Below, piece by piece: positions 20,576-29,965 of a stretch of DNA of 64,000 bases. The position numbers and the translations under genes are program-made. The notes beneath the pieces were generated by a model. The model did no database searches, had not been told where the DNA came from, and was given only the letters and a program-made list of their open reading frames with translations. The DNA is from Paenibacillus xylanexedens (GTDB lineage: Bacteria > Bacillota > Bacilli > Paenibacillales > Paenibacillaceae), in contig NZ_CP018620.1 in the NCBI RefSeq assembly GCF_001908275.1, positions 2,232,001 through 2,296,000 of the forward strand, read 5' to 3'. Positions within the stretch are counted from its first letter, which is position 1, and every line of letters begins with the position of its first letter.

Positions 20576-21276
20576 TTTGAGTTGAAACTGTACACAGGTT
20601 TTCATATGATCATTTATATTACATGTAGTGTAATTAATTTTGTCATTTTTTATGAATTAAATGGATAGCTCCTTAGGTTATAAAGCCAGTTCGTGTTAGC
20701 GGAATGGCTTTTTTTAATGGTCTTTTCCGAAATATCTACTGTTTTCAAATTCCACACCTTGTGCAAAATCTACATATATGACTCCAAATTACTAGTGTTT
20801 ATAAGCGTTTATGTATCCTGAAGGTAAAGATAAAAACAACATATATACGAAAGAGGGAGGAGAAATATAGAATAAAGGCAAGCCATTACAGGCTCGTAGT
20901 GCGCGAGAGATATATGATAGATAATATTACATTGTATCACATCGGTAAAACCTTGAAACCTGCAAACTTTAGAATTCAGTATGATGGCTGTAGACATCAA
21001 TACCGTGTCCCATGCGTATATGTGGGTTTTGACTTTAAGGTCTGTTTTCTAACCTAAGTTCGGATCTGACATCTTTCAAGTTCATGTGATGAGACTCTCA
21101 ATGACAACTACAGGAGGGAAACAGGTCAAATTCTACATGTTTTAAAACCCCGAAATGACAATGACAAGCTGGCAACAAAAGTGTAAACCCCTGTTGTAAC
21201 AGTATATTCCGTGATTTTAGAAGTGAAGATTGAAATGGCATATTTACGGATTAGGAAATGAACCATAAACTCGGTA
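20576..21276. other. Non-coding region upstream of the GH29 import operon
   Basis: About 700 bases without a credible gene. A second weak terminator-like stem lies at about 20684-20716 (AAAGCCAGTTC with GGAATGGCTTT and a T tract). An ATAAGCGTTTAT palindrome-like motif lies near 20801-20812. The length suggests a long regulated leader, but no known riboswitch class was recognised. Confidence 0.45.
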
Positions 21277-21290
21277 TGTAAGCGTTACCA
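21277..21290 (+). promoter_or_regulatory. Candidate cre (CcpA) site directly before the import operon
   Basis: TGTAAGCGTTACCA matches the cre consensus TGWAANCGNTNWCA at all but one position. It ends only 19 bases before the start codon, where CcpA would act as a roadblock. This suggests carbon catabolite repression of the operon. Confidence 0.6.
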
Positions 21291-21309
21291 AAAAAGGAGG
21301 AAACAACTG

Positions 21310-22281
21310 ATGCAACCAGATGGGAAGTCCGCCTTGTCGCAAAACTTATCGGTATACACGAATCCGAGCAGTAAGAAAAATAAATTATGGAGAAGGACGA
21401 TTCGGAACTGGGAGTTGTATCTGTTTATTGCACCAGCCTTTCTATACTTTCTGATATTCCATTATGGTCCGATGTACGGCATACAAATTGCATTTAAAAA
21501 CTTCATCCCAACGCTTGGTGTCACAGGAAGCCCATGGGTCGGATTCGATCATTTCATCCGTTTCTTCAATTCGTATTATTTCTGGGATCTACTATGGAAT
21601 ACCCTTAGCATCAGCTTGTATGAGCTGGCTATAGGTTTTCCACTGCCGATTATTCTGGCGTTAGCGTTCAATGAAGTGAAGGATTCCTTCTTCAAGCGTA
21701 CTGTGCAGACCGTCACGTATGCACCGCATTTCATTTCGGTCGTGGTGATGTCGGGGATGATCATTACCTTTTTATCACCCTCGTCAGGCATGATTGTCAA
21801 TTTGGTACAGGCCCTTGGATTCCAGGCACCTCAATTCCTGACGGACCCTGCGTGGTTCAAGACAGTGTATGTACTATCAGGAGTCTGGCAAAGTGCAGGC
21901 TGGGGCACCATTATATACCTTGCCGCTCTATCGGGTGTGGACCCGCAACTGCATGAAGCGGCTGTGGTGGATGGTGCAAGTCGGTTTAAACGGATTTTAC
22001 ATATTAACATACCAGCGATTATTCCTACGATCACCATCTTGTTAATTCTCAATATGGGCAGTATTCTGGGCGTCGGATTCGAGAAAATCCTGCTGCTGCA
22101 AAATCCGTTGAACATGGGCTCGTCCGATGTCATCTCAACATTTGTCTATCGGTCCGGTCTGGTCGATGCGCAGTACAGTTTCTCTACGGCGGTGGGATTG
22201 TTCAACTCCGTAGTGAATGCGATTCTGCTTATTACCGTGAATCAGATTGCACGCCGCACCAGTGAAAACAGCCTGTGGTAA
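21310..22281 (+). CDS. CUT1 sugar ABC transporter permease (LplB-like)
   Basis: A 323-residue inner-membrane permease with a hydrophilic N-terminus of about 35 residues and six membrane helices. The EAA loop, which contacts the ATPase, is visible as LHEAAVVDGASRFKRILHINIPAI. It belongs to the LplB/YtcP-type group that imports oligosaccharides in Paenibacillus and Bacillus. The ATG follows an AAAGGAGG site. It is the first gene of a seven-gene operon; the second permease starts 15 bp later. No ATPase gene is present, so a shared MsmX-type ATPase is presumably used. Substrate is inferred only from the following fucosidase and GH18 genes. Confidence 0.95.
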   Translation: MQPDGKSALSQNLSVYTNPSSKKNKLWRRTIRNWELYLFIAPAFLYFLIFHYGPMYGIQIAFKNFIPTLGVTGSPWVGFDHFIRFFNSYYFWDLLWNTLSISLYELAIGFPLPIILALAFNEVKDSFFKRTVQTVTYAPHFISVVVMSGMIITFLSPSSGMIVNLVQALGFQAPQFLTDPAWFKTVYVLSGVWQSAGWGTIIYLAALSGVDPQLHEAAVVDGASRFKRILHINIPAIIPTITILLILNMGSILGVGFEKILLLQNPLNMGSSDVISTFVYRSGLVDAQYSFSTAVGLFNSVVNAILLITVNQIARRTSENSLW

Positions 22282-22296
22282 AAGGGGGGGGAACAC

Positions 22297-23205
22297 ATGT
22301 CAACCGCAGTGAAAGAAAGCAGAAGTGATAAATTGTTCTTATTGTGTAATTACATCTATCTGACGTTAGCACTCGTCATTGTGCTGTATCCGCTGTTATA
22401 CATCATCAGTGCTTCAATCAGTGATCCCAAATATGTAGCCTCCGGTGAGATGTGGCTACTGCCAAAAGGGATTACGTTTGAAGGTTACGCCCGGGTGTTT
22501 GAGAACACCAACATCTGGATTGGGTACAAAAATACGATTATCTATACCGTTGTAGGCACCATCGTTAACCTGATTGTTACACTACCGGCAGCCTATGCGC
22601 TCAGCCGCTCGGATTTTGTGGGACGTGGATTCTTCATGGCGATGTTTATGGTAACGATGTTCTTCGGCGGAGGGCTTGTCCCAAGTTACCTGTTGGTTAA
22701 GGATCTTGGTATGGTGAACAGCATGTGGGCACTTATTCTGCCTGGAGCTGCATCCATCTGGAATATTATCGTATGCCGGACGTTCTTCCAATCGACCATC
22801 CCCAAGGAGTTACAGGAAGCGGCGCATATTGATGGGTGTACCAACACCCGGTTGTTCATCAAGATTGTGCTCCCACTTTCGATGCCAATCATTGCAGTGA
22901 TGGCGCTCTTCTATGGAGTCGGACACTGGAACAGCTATTTTAGTGCCATGATCTATCTGAATGATTCCTCCAAGTACCCGCTGCAGCTCTTTCTGCGCCA
23001 GATTCTGGTGCTCCAAGAAATGGCGGCTCAAGGGGGAGGCGCTATCGATACGTCTTCAGCAACGGCGATGAATACCAAAGCGGAGATCGCTGCACTGGTC
23101 AAATATGCTGTCATTATTGTTGCCACCCTGCCTGTCATTGCGGTGTATCCATTCCTTCAGCGTTACTTTGTACAGGGTGTTATGATCGGTTCCGTTAAGG
23201 GATGA
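22297..23205 (+). CDS. CUT1 sugar ABC transporter permease (YtcP-like)
   Basis: A 302-residue permease with six membrane helices. The EAA motif reads LQEAAHIDGCTNTRLFIKIVLPLSMP. It ends in the typical FVQGVMIGSVKG tail of this group. It starts with ATG after GGGGGGG, 15 bp behind the first permease, and is followed by the binding lipoprotein. Together they form the membrane channel of one importer. Confidence 0.95.
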   Translation: MSTAVKESRSDKLFLLCNYIYLTLALVIVLYPLLYIISASISDPKYVASGEMWLLPKGITFEGYARVFENTNIWIGYKNTIIYTVVGTIVNLIVTLPAAYALSRSDFVGRGFFMAMFMVTMFFGGGLVPSYLLVKDLGMVNSMWALILPGAASIWNIIVCRTFFQSTIPKELQEAAHIDGCTNTRLFIKIVLPLSMPIIAVMALFYGVGHWNSYFSAMIYLNDSSKYPLQLFLRQILVLQEMAAQGGGAIDTSSATAMNTKAEIAALVKYAVIIVATLPVIAVYPFLQRYFVQGVMIGSVKG

Positions 23206-23246
23206 TCTTAATCCATATACCACATTAAACAAGGGGAGTTGTTGTT

Positions 23247-24842
23247 ATGAAAAAGCTTCGCAAGGCTTCATCCATTACACTCTGTCTCACCTTATTCGCA
23301 ACATTGCTTGCAGCTTGTGGTTCAACCAATGAAGATGGAAGCACGACCTCCAAAGTAGAGGGGGTCAAAAAAGAAGGTTTCCCCATTGTAGACAAAACGC
23401 TAACGTTAAAGGTCATGTCCCAAGATGCGGGCGTAGCCGATTGGAGCACCATGCCTGTGCTGCAAGAAATGGAGAAACTGTCGGGCATCAAGCTGGAGTA
23501 CCAGCTCTCACCGATCGACAGCTTTGAAACGAAGAAAAATCTGGTTTTCGCGAGCGGAGACTTGCCGGATATGTTCTATGCTGCGGACCTCAAGCCAGCC
23601 GAACAGGTGACTTATGGCAGCCAGGGCATCCTGATCCCGTTGGAAAAATACATTGACGAAGGTTACGCCCCAAATATCAAAAAGATTCTCGATGAGAACC
23701 CGGATGTGCGCAAATCATTTACAACACCAGATGGACATATGTATGCACTCCCATTCATTGATAAAGCGGCTGTGTGGTATAGAGGGCCAATGTGGTACAA
23801 CGGGGAATTCTTGAAGGCACTTAACGTAGAAGAGCCTAAGACCACGGAAGAATTGTATACCTATCTCAAGCGTGTAAAAGTAGAAGATCCCAATGGCAAT
23901 GGCCAGCAAGATGAAATTCCGCTTACTTCTGTAAAACTGGATGATCTTCGCATGTTTTTCTTCGGCTTCTGGGGAATGTACAACGAAGGCATCTATTCCG
24001 ATAAGGACGGTAAAGTTCACTATCCTTATCAAGAAGAGGGCTACAGAGGTTATCTTACATTCATGAACCGCTTGTGGAAGGAAGACTTGCTGGATCATGA
24101 GACCTTCTCTCAAACAGGTGATCAGAAAAAAGCAAAAGGTGAAAGCAACAAACTTGCACTGTTCAACGATTACCATCCATACTTCACGCTCGGCGGTGAG
24201 CCTAGCACGGATCATCCGCTGATGACACCGGTGAAGAGCGAGGTGGCAGATTCTCCGGTATACGGCAAGCATCCGGGCATGTCGGCTCGCGGTACTTTTG
24301 CTATTACGAGCAGCAACCCGTCACCCGAGGCGACGATGCGATGGATCGATTACTTATACAGCTATGAAGGTGCGACACTGTTCAATCAAGGTCCGGAAGG
24401 TGTGTTATGGCAATTCAAAGACAAGGAAAATCACGTTAAAGAGTGGCTCCCTGTTCCTGGCGGCGGTGATCGCGAGGAATACCGGGGTAAAATCACGCCG
24501 AACTTTGGTATCTTGACACCGGGCATTAATGATCCGGATGTAGCGAAGGGTCTACGCACCGAATTTGATGAGTGGATTGACCAGCAAAATCAAGAGAAGT
24601 TGGTACCTATCGGAAAAGCACCATTTCCTAACGTTTATTTGACGAATGAAGAGCAGAGCGAAGCAACCGCTCTATTGTCTGACCTGGATACGTACGTTAA
24701 ACAGATGGAAGCGAAGTTTGTGACCGGCCAGGAACCACTTGAGAACTGGGATAAGTACATTGCACAGATGGAGAAAATGGGCAGTGACCGTATCATCGAA
24801 CTGTATCAGGGGGCATATGACCGCTGGAATTCGGGGCAATAA
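23247..24842 (+). CDS. Extracellular sugar-binding lipoprotein of the import operon
   Basis: A 531-residue solute-binding protein. The signal peptide carries a lipobox LLAAC with the lipidated Cys at residue 24, so it is anchored outside the membrane. The long two-lobed fold with segments such as FASGDLPDMFYAADL and NGNGQQDEIPLT is typical of the LplA/YtcQ family, which is larger than classical maltose-binding proteins. It starts at ATG 23247 after AAGGGGAG. As part of the same transcript as the fucosidase it should bind the imported glycan. Confidence 0.94.
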   Translation: MKKLRKASSITLCLTLFATLLAACGSTNEDGSTTSKVEGVKKEGFPIVDKTLTLKVMSQDAGVADWSTMPVLQEMEKLSGIKLEYQLSPIDSFETKKNLVFASGDLPDMFYAADLKPAEQVTYGSQGILIPLEKYIDEGYAPNIKKILDENPDVRKSFTTPDGHMYALPFIDKAAVWYRGPMWYNGEFLKALNVEEPKTTEELYTYLKRVKVEDPNGNGQQDEIPLTSVKLDDLRMFFFGFWGMYNEGIYSDKDGKVHYPYQEEGYRGYLTFMNRLWKEDLLDHETFSQTGDQKKAKGESNKLALFNDYHPYFTLGGEPSTDHPLMTPVKSEVADSPVYGKHPGMSARGTFAITSSNPSPEATMRWIDYLYSYEGATLFNQGPEGVLWQFKDKENHVKEWLPVPGGGDREEYRGKITPNFGILTPGINDPDVAKGLRTEFDEWIDQQNQEKLVPIGKAPFPNVYLTNEEQSEATALLSDLDTYVKQMEAKFVTGQEPLENWDKYIAQMEKMGSDRIIELYQGAYDRWNSGQ

Positions 24843-24949
24843 AGCCTATCGAGGTACATCCTATGCAGAAAGACAGCAGTTAGCTTCAATAAGGTTAGCT
24901 TTATTAAATTTTTCGCATATAAGAATTCTCGGGGGAGGTGTGAACCGTT

Positions 24950-26236
24950 ATGCAGAAATGGTTTCAAGAAGCCAAACTGGGGATATTCATCCACTATGGC
25001 ATCTATGCGGTGGACGGGGTAGCGGAATCCTGGTCCTTCTATAATGGCAGGATATCCTATGAAGAATATATGAAACAGTTGGATGGTTTTACGGCATCGG
25101 AATTCAATGCAGAGAAGTGGGCGGACCTGATTGAGAAGTCTGGTGCCCGGTATGCCGTGTTAACAACGAAGCATCATGATGGCGTTGCTCTATGGGATAC
25201 GCAATATAGCGATCTCAATGTTGTCAAACAGACACCAGCGAATCGTGACATTGTGAAGGAATATGCGCAAGCGATTCGGGAAAAGGGCATTCATCTGGGG
25301 ATGTATTACTCGCTCATTGATTGGTCACACCCGGATTATCCTAGCGTGTATGAAGGTGGAAAAGTACCGGAGGATCTCAGTAGTGTCAACCGGCATTCAA
25401 GTCCTGTGGACGGTGTTCAAGATCAGGCAAAGTGGCAGAAGTTCCTGCAATTCAATAACCATCAACTGGGAGAGATTTTAACAAATTACGGAAAGGTAGA
25501 TCTGCTATGGTTTGATGGGGACTGGGAACGGAGTGCCCAGCAGTGGAATCTGCCGGACTTCAAGCATTACCTGCAATCCTTTAACCCGGATATCATCATC
25601 AACTCCCGCCTTCAAGGTTATGGGGATTACAAAACGCCTGAGCAGGGCATTCCGATTACAAGACCGGAGGGACCCTGGGAATTCTGCACCACGATCAACA
25701 CATCTTGGGGTTATGTGCCAACAGATCATAAATACAAATCGTTAAATCAGATCATTCGAATGTTCTGTGACTGCATTTCGATGGGCGGTAATATGTTACT
25801 GGATATCGGTCCGCATGAAGATGGCACCATCGATCAGAGGCAGGAGGATATTCTGCTTGGACTGGGAGCTTGGATCCGAACCCATGAAGAGGCCGTCTTC
25901 GGTACGGGTGAAGGCATTATGCCTCGCTATTATCTGGGGGGAAGCACCGTATCCGAGGATCGAAAGACGCTGTACCTGTTTGTGTATGACGATCCAAAAG
26001 AGAATGTGTGCATCAAAGGTCTCTGCAATCCGATCAAGAAAATTACCGTGCTGCATTCGGGCAAAGAGCTTAATCATGAGATTCATGGGGGCGTGCCTTG
26101 GTTCAATATCCCGGGGACAACGTGGATCAAGATGACCCCGGAGGACACGCATCAACAGGTGACCGTTCTTAAGATCGAATTCAATGAGGAGCTGGAAATG
26201 TACGGCGGCTCTGGAGCCGTTGTCACCCATAACTAA
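24950..26236 (+). CDS. GH29 alpha-L-fucosidase, intracellular
   Basis: A 428-residue enzyme that starts directly in the catalytic barrel (QKWFQEAKLGIFIHYGIYAV) without a signal peptide. HHDGVALW and KVDLLWFDGDWE are family motifs; Asp189 of WFDG is the expected nucleophile, and the general acid is not obvious, as usual in GH29. A C-terminal beta domain follows (about 330-428). The GGGGGAGG site precedes the ATG at 24950. Its cytoplasmic location means it acts on imported fucosylated oligosaccharides or glycopeptides rather than on extracellular polymers. Confidence 0.92.
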   Translation: MQKWFQEAKLGIFIHYGIYAVDGVAESWSFYNGRISYEEYMKQLDGFTASEFNAEKWADLIEKSGARYAVLTTKHHDGVALWDTQYSDLNVVKQTPANRDIVKEYAQAIREKGIHLGMYYSLIDWSHPDYPSVYEGGKVPEDLSSVNRHSSPVDGVQDQAKWQKFLQFNNHQLGEILTNYGKVDLLWFDGDWERSAQQWNLPDFKHYLQSFNPDIIINSRLQGYGDYKTPEQGIPITRPEGPWEFCTTINTSWGYVPTDHKYKSLNQIIRMFCDCISMGGNMLLDIGPHEDGTIDQRQEDILLGLGAWIRTHEEAVFGTGEGIMPRYYLGGSTVSEDRKTLYLFVYDDPKENVCIKGLCNPIKKITVLHSGKELNHEIHGGVPWFNIPGTTWIKMTPEDTHQQVTVLKIEFNEELEMYGGSGAVVTHN

Positions 26237-26299
26237 CCATTACGGGGAGGGTGTGTGCTGGTAGAAGCATGCCCTCCCTTACGAATTGGAGAGAGTAAC

Positions 26300-27322
26300 A
26301 TGAACAGAAGTGGAGTGCCAGAACCCAGGATTGAGTATGCTCCCAAACATTATATATGCAAGCGTGCGCAGGAACCGTTGATGTTAGACGGTCGTGTGGA
26401 TAAGGCATTTTGGAATGCGGCTCATTGGACGGAGGATTTCGTTGATATCGAAGGTGATCTTCGTCCGAAGCCAGAGAAACAGACACGGGTAAAAATGCTG
26501 TGGGATGACGACTATTTCTATTTTGCTGCCGAGCTGATTGAAGATCAGATCTGGGCTACCCTGACTGAACGTGATTCCGTTATTTTCTATGACAATGACT
26601 TCGAGATTTTTATCGATCCCGACGGGGATTCCCATCAATATTATGAGTTCGAGATCAATGCGCTCAATACGGTATGGGACCTGTTATTAGTGAAGCCGTA
26701 TCGGGATGGTGGGCCTCCGGTTAACGGTTGGGATATTAGCGGTCTCAAGACGGCCGTATATATCGATGGGGAACTGAACAGACCTGGTGCAGAGAACCGG
26801 AAATGGAGCGTGGAAGTCGCGATTCCCTGGACCAGTCTAAAGGAATGTGCCGAAGGAAACCGTCCACCTGCGCCGGGTGAGTTCTGGCGCGTCAACTTCT
26901 CGCGTGTGGAGTGGCAGACCGAGGTACAGGACGGTGAGTACCGCAAGGTGCTGAATCCAGATACGGGCAAACCTTATCCGGAGGACAACTGGGTGTGGTC
27001 ACCCATGGGCATCATCAACATGCATTACCCGGAGTTGTGGGGTTATGTTGTATTCTCGTATGACGGCACGGATCAGTCGTTTGAGTTGCCTGAAGACGAA
27101 CGAATCAAATGGGAGCTTCGCAAGCTTTATTACCGTGAACGTAATTATTATGAAAAGCACGGTGAATTTACCCAAGATATGAAGTTGCTTATGGGTGAGG
27201 AATTGTTGAGCTGTAATCCTGTTATTGAAACGACTCGCAGCCTGTTCCAGATTACTGCGCCTTCTTCGGACGGCACGGCCTTGATCTGTATTCGGGAAGA
27301 CGGAAAGCTGTGGAAGGAGTGA
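26300..27322 (+). CDS. Carbohydrate-binding family 9-like protein
   Basis: A 340-residue protein with the CBM9-like beta-sandwich fold: CKRAQEPLMLDGRVDKAFWNAAHWTEDFVDIEG, then TRVKMLWDDDYFYFAAEL, YDNDFEIFIDPDGDSHQYYEFEINALNTVWDLLL and WSVEVAIPWTSL. It has no signal peptide. ATG 26300 is used because a GGAGAGAG site precedes it. The C-terminal 70 residues (about ERIKWELRKLYYRERNYYEKHG) are helical. It lies 7 bp before the transglutaminase-fold gene. Such proteins are common in polysaccharide loci of Paenibacillus and Bacteroidetes, but their exact role is not known. Being cytoplasmic and catalytically unassigned is a puzzle here. Confidence 0.85.
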   Translation: MNRSGVPEPRIEYAPKHYICKRAQEPLMLDGRVDKAFWNAAHWTEDFVDIEGDLRPKPEKQTRVKMLWDDDYFYFAAELIEDQIWATLTERDSVIFYDNDFEIFIDPDGDSHQYYEFEINALNTVWDLLLVKPYRDGGPPVNGWDISGLKTAVYIDGELNRPGAENRKWSVEVAIPWTSLKECAEGNRPPAPGEFWRVNFSRVEWQTEVQDGEYRKVLNPDTGKPYPEDNWVWSPMGIINMHYPELWGYVVFSYDGTDQSFELPEDERIKWELRKLYYRERNYYEKHGEFTQDMKLLMGEELLSCNPVIETTRSLFQITAPSSDGTALICIREDGKLWKE

Positions 27323-27329
27323 GAACGCT

Positions 27330-29960
27330 ATGACCAGGCAAACCTTGGTATTTTCCCTTGATGCACAGTCATTGGAGAGGATCGAGCAGAAGTTCCAGGA
27401 GAAGGTACGTTTTGCAGAGGCCCGCAAATCGGAGTTGTTTCATATTTTTCAGCAGGAGCTAACACAAGAAGAGACATGGGCATTGAAGTATGTCTATGCC
27501 TATATGCCGGTAAATGACATGGCTGATTATAACGGGGACTTGTTCTTGAGCCATGTGCGCCAGGCTTTGGACACCCGTAAACGTGTGCCTTGGGGAGAAC
27601 GTGTTCCGGATCATTTGTTTCTTCATTTTGTGCTGCCTTATCGGATAAATACGGAAAATATTGAAGATTACCGCGGCTTATTGTATGACGAATTAGCCGA
27701 GCGAACTAATAACTTATCCATGGCAGATGCAATTTTGGAGACCAATTACTGGTGTCATGAGAAAGCGACCTATATTGGCAGCGATCTGCGCACGATATCA
27801 CCGCTGACGATGATCCGGAATGCTCGCGGACGATGCGGCGAAGAATCCACGCTGGCAGTGGCCGCTCTTCGCAGCATCGGCATACCAGCCCGCCAGGTCT
27901 ACACGCCGCGCTGGGCTCACTGTGATAGTAATCATGCTTGGGTAGAAGCTTGGGCAGAAGGTCAATGGTATTACATCGGGGCATGCGAGCCGGAAGCCCG
28001 TCTGAATCAAGGGTGGTTCAGTCCTCCATCCCGCAGGGCCATGCTGATTAATACGAGAATCTATGCCGACTATCCCGGACCGGAGGATATTACGCTCTCC
28101 GAAAAGGGATATACGGAAATTAATTTGCTTGAGAACTATGCGCCCACACGCAACATCTATGTGAAGGTGAAAAATGAGCAGGGAGAGGCTGTACCCGGCG
28201 CGAGTGTTCGTTTTGAGCTGTACAATACGGCTGAATTCTATCCGATTGCCGAAATTAGGACGGATGCACAAGGGGAAGCGACCTTTAAGACTGGCTGTGG
28301 TGACCTTTTGATTCGTGCGGTCAGCGGTGGCAAGTGGAGTGAGATCCTATTCAAGGCTCAGGGAAACGATCATGTAGAGCTTGTGCTGGACTCATCAGAG
28401 CAGCCTACAGGGATTGTAGATTTCGATATGGTTCCTCCTCCGGAAAGGGAGGGAGAGGTCGTGGTTGCATTACCGGAAGAGAAGATTGAGATTCATAATC
28501 GTCGTCTGGAGGAAGGAACGCAGACCCGGAGCGAGTATGAGGACACGTTCCTGAGTGAGGAGGAAGCTGTCTCGCTGGCTAAAAAGGTTGGACTGCCCTC
28601 GGTACGTGTATGGGATATTCTCCGCAAGGCACGGGGGAACAGCCGGGAAATTGCAGCTTTCCTAGAGGAACGTTCCAATCCATACGGTGAGTGGCCGCTC
28701 CGGTTGCTGGAGTCGATGAATGAAAAAGATTTAATTGATACCTTTCGTCAGACGCTGGACGATCATCTGGTCGGTACGCTTTCGCAGCAAGGATCATGGG
28801 CGGAAGATACGTTTGTGAGATACATCCTGTGTCCGCGGATCTCCTATGAGATGCTGGTCCCTTATCGAGGTGTATTCCAGAATGCCTTTTCGGCAGAGGC
28901 GGCAGCGTTCAGGGAGAATCCCTCGACACTTGCCCGAATGCTGGAACAGCAATATGAATACTCTGAAGATCTTCCTAATCTAAAAGGTAAAGGGAATCCA
29001 ATAGGGACGTTTAGTCTAATGAAGGGAGACTCTCAGTCGCTGGATATTTTGTTTGTGGCTGTATGTCGCAGTTTGGGTATTCCGGCCCGATTACATCCGA
29101 GTGCACAGAAACCACAGTACCTAAGTGACAGAGGCTGGGAGGATGCAGTATTTAGTCTCACCTCACCTCTAACTCAGGAGAGCACAAGCTGGGGAATGCT
29201 CCAACTTCATAGGGATATAAAAGCTTTGCAGGATACACCTGAAGCATCCTATTTCGAAAACTTCTCGTTTGCCCGTCTGGAAGAAGGCGTCTACAAGACG
29301 TTGATTTATCCTTATGGCAGTACGGATGTCTATAGCGAGCCATATGAGGTTGAGGCAGGAACTTATCGCTTAACGACAGGCATTCGCCTGAAAGATGGAA
29401 CGGTAAAAGTGCGCTTCGTTTACTTTACCGTGAACGCTGGAGATACCACTGAGGTTGTATTGTCTTATCGTGAGAATGAGGTTGAATTTCCTGTACTGGG
29501 TAAACTGGCGCCAGGAAGTATACTGACCCTTCTGGATGGTTCAGAGGTAGAACTGAAGGAACTTCTGGGATCGGAGGGTGCCATTGCTGCCTGGATTGAA
29601 CCGGAGCGTGAACCGACCAAACATCTGATTCGTGAACTGTGCGAGCTGGCAGAGCCGCTGGATAAGCTGGGTATACCCATCGTACTCATGATCGGAGATA
29701 TGGAATGGAACGCTGCCATTGACCCTGCTGGTTATCCAAAACTGCCTGTACGCACGGTTTTTGTACGAGATTCCAGTTATGCTTCCTTGTCCGGCTTCAA
29801 TTCGAAGCCTGCGGCTCATGAAGCGGGTTATCCACATCTGTTCGTGCTGGATACTCAGCATCAAGTTCGTTATTCGGCTTCCGGGTACAAGATTGGTACT
29901 GGGAAGGAAGCCTTACAGACAGCTGCTGCGATATATCAATCATCGAACGGATCGGAGTGA
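27330..29960 (+). CDS. Large transglutaminase-fold protein with Ig-like and thioredoxin-like parts
   Basis: An 876-residue protein without signal peptide. A helical N-terminus (1-130) leads to a transglutaminase/protease core (about 130-230): Cys169 in GRCGEES, His202 in SNHAWVEAW, and an acidic position in GACEPE (Glu220) where most family members have Asp. A carboxypeptidase-regulatory or CNA-B-like beta domain follows (about 272-350). About residues 560-620 (GTFSLMKGDSQSLDILFVAVCRSLGIPARL) look like a second, degenerate core without the nucleophilic Cys. The last 150 residues resemble a thioredoxin-like fold without CXXC. It is coupled to the GH18 gene. It could be a peptidase or amidase acting on the peptide part of imported glycopeptides; this is inference. 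Confidence 0.8.
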   Translation: MTRQTLVFSLDAQSLERIEQKFQEKVRFAEARKSELFHIFQQELTQEETWALKYVYAYMPVNDMADYNGDLFLSHVRQALDTRKRVPWGERVPDHLFLHFVLPYRINTENIEDYRGLLYDELAERTNNLSMADAILETNYWCHEKATYIGSDLRTISPLTMIRNARGRCGEESTLAVAALRSIGIPARQVYTPRWAHCDSNHAWVEAWAEGQWYYIGACEPEARLNQGWFSPPSRRAMLINTRIYADYPGPEDITLSEKGYTEINLLENYAPTRNIYVKVKNEQGEAVPGASVRFELYNTAEFYPIAEIRTDAQGEATFKTGCGDLLIRAVSGGKWSEILFKAQGNDHVELVLDSSEQPTGIVDFDMVPPPEREGEVVVALPEEKIEIHNRRLEEGTQTRSEYEDTFLSEEEAVSLAKKVGLPSVRVWDILRKARGNSREIAAFLEERSNPYGEWPLRLLESMNEKDLIDTFRQTLDDHLVGTLSQQGSWAEDTFVRYILCPRISYEMLVPYRGVFQNAFSAEAAAFRENPSTLARMLEQQYEYSEDLPNLKGKGNPIGTFSLMKGDSQSLDILFVAVCRSLGIPARLHPSAQKPQYLSDRGWEDAVFSLTSPLTQESTSWGMLQLHRDIKALQDTPEASYFENFSFARLEEGVYKTLIYPYGSTDVYSEPYEVEAGTYRLTTGIRLKDGTVKVRFVYFTVNAGDTTEVVLSYRENEVEFPVLGKLAPGSILTLLDGSEVELKELLGSEGAIAAWIEPEREPTKHLIRELCELAEPLDKLGIPIVLMIGDMEWNAAIDPAGYPKLPVRTVFVRDSSYASLSGFNSKPAAHEAGYPHLFVLDTQHQVRYSASGYKIGTGKEALQTAAAIYQSSNGSE

Positions 29961-29965
29961 AGAGA

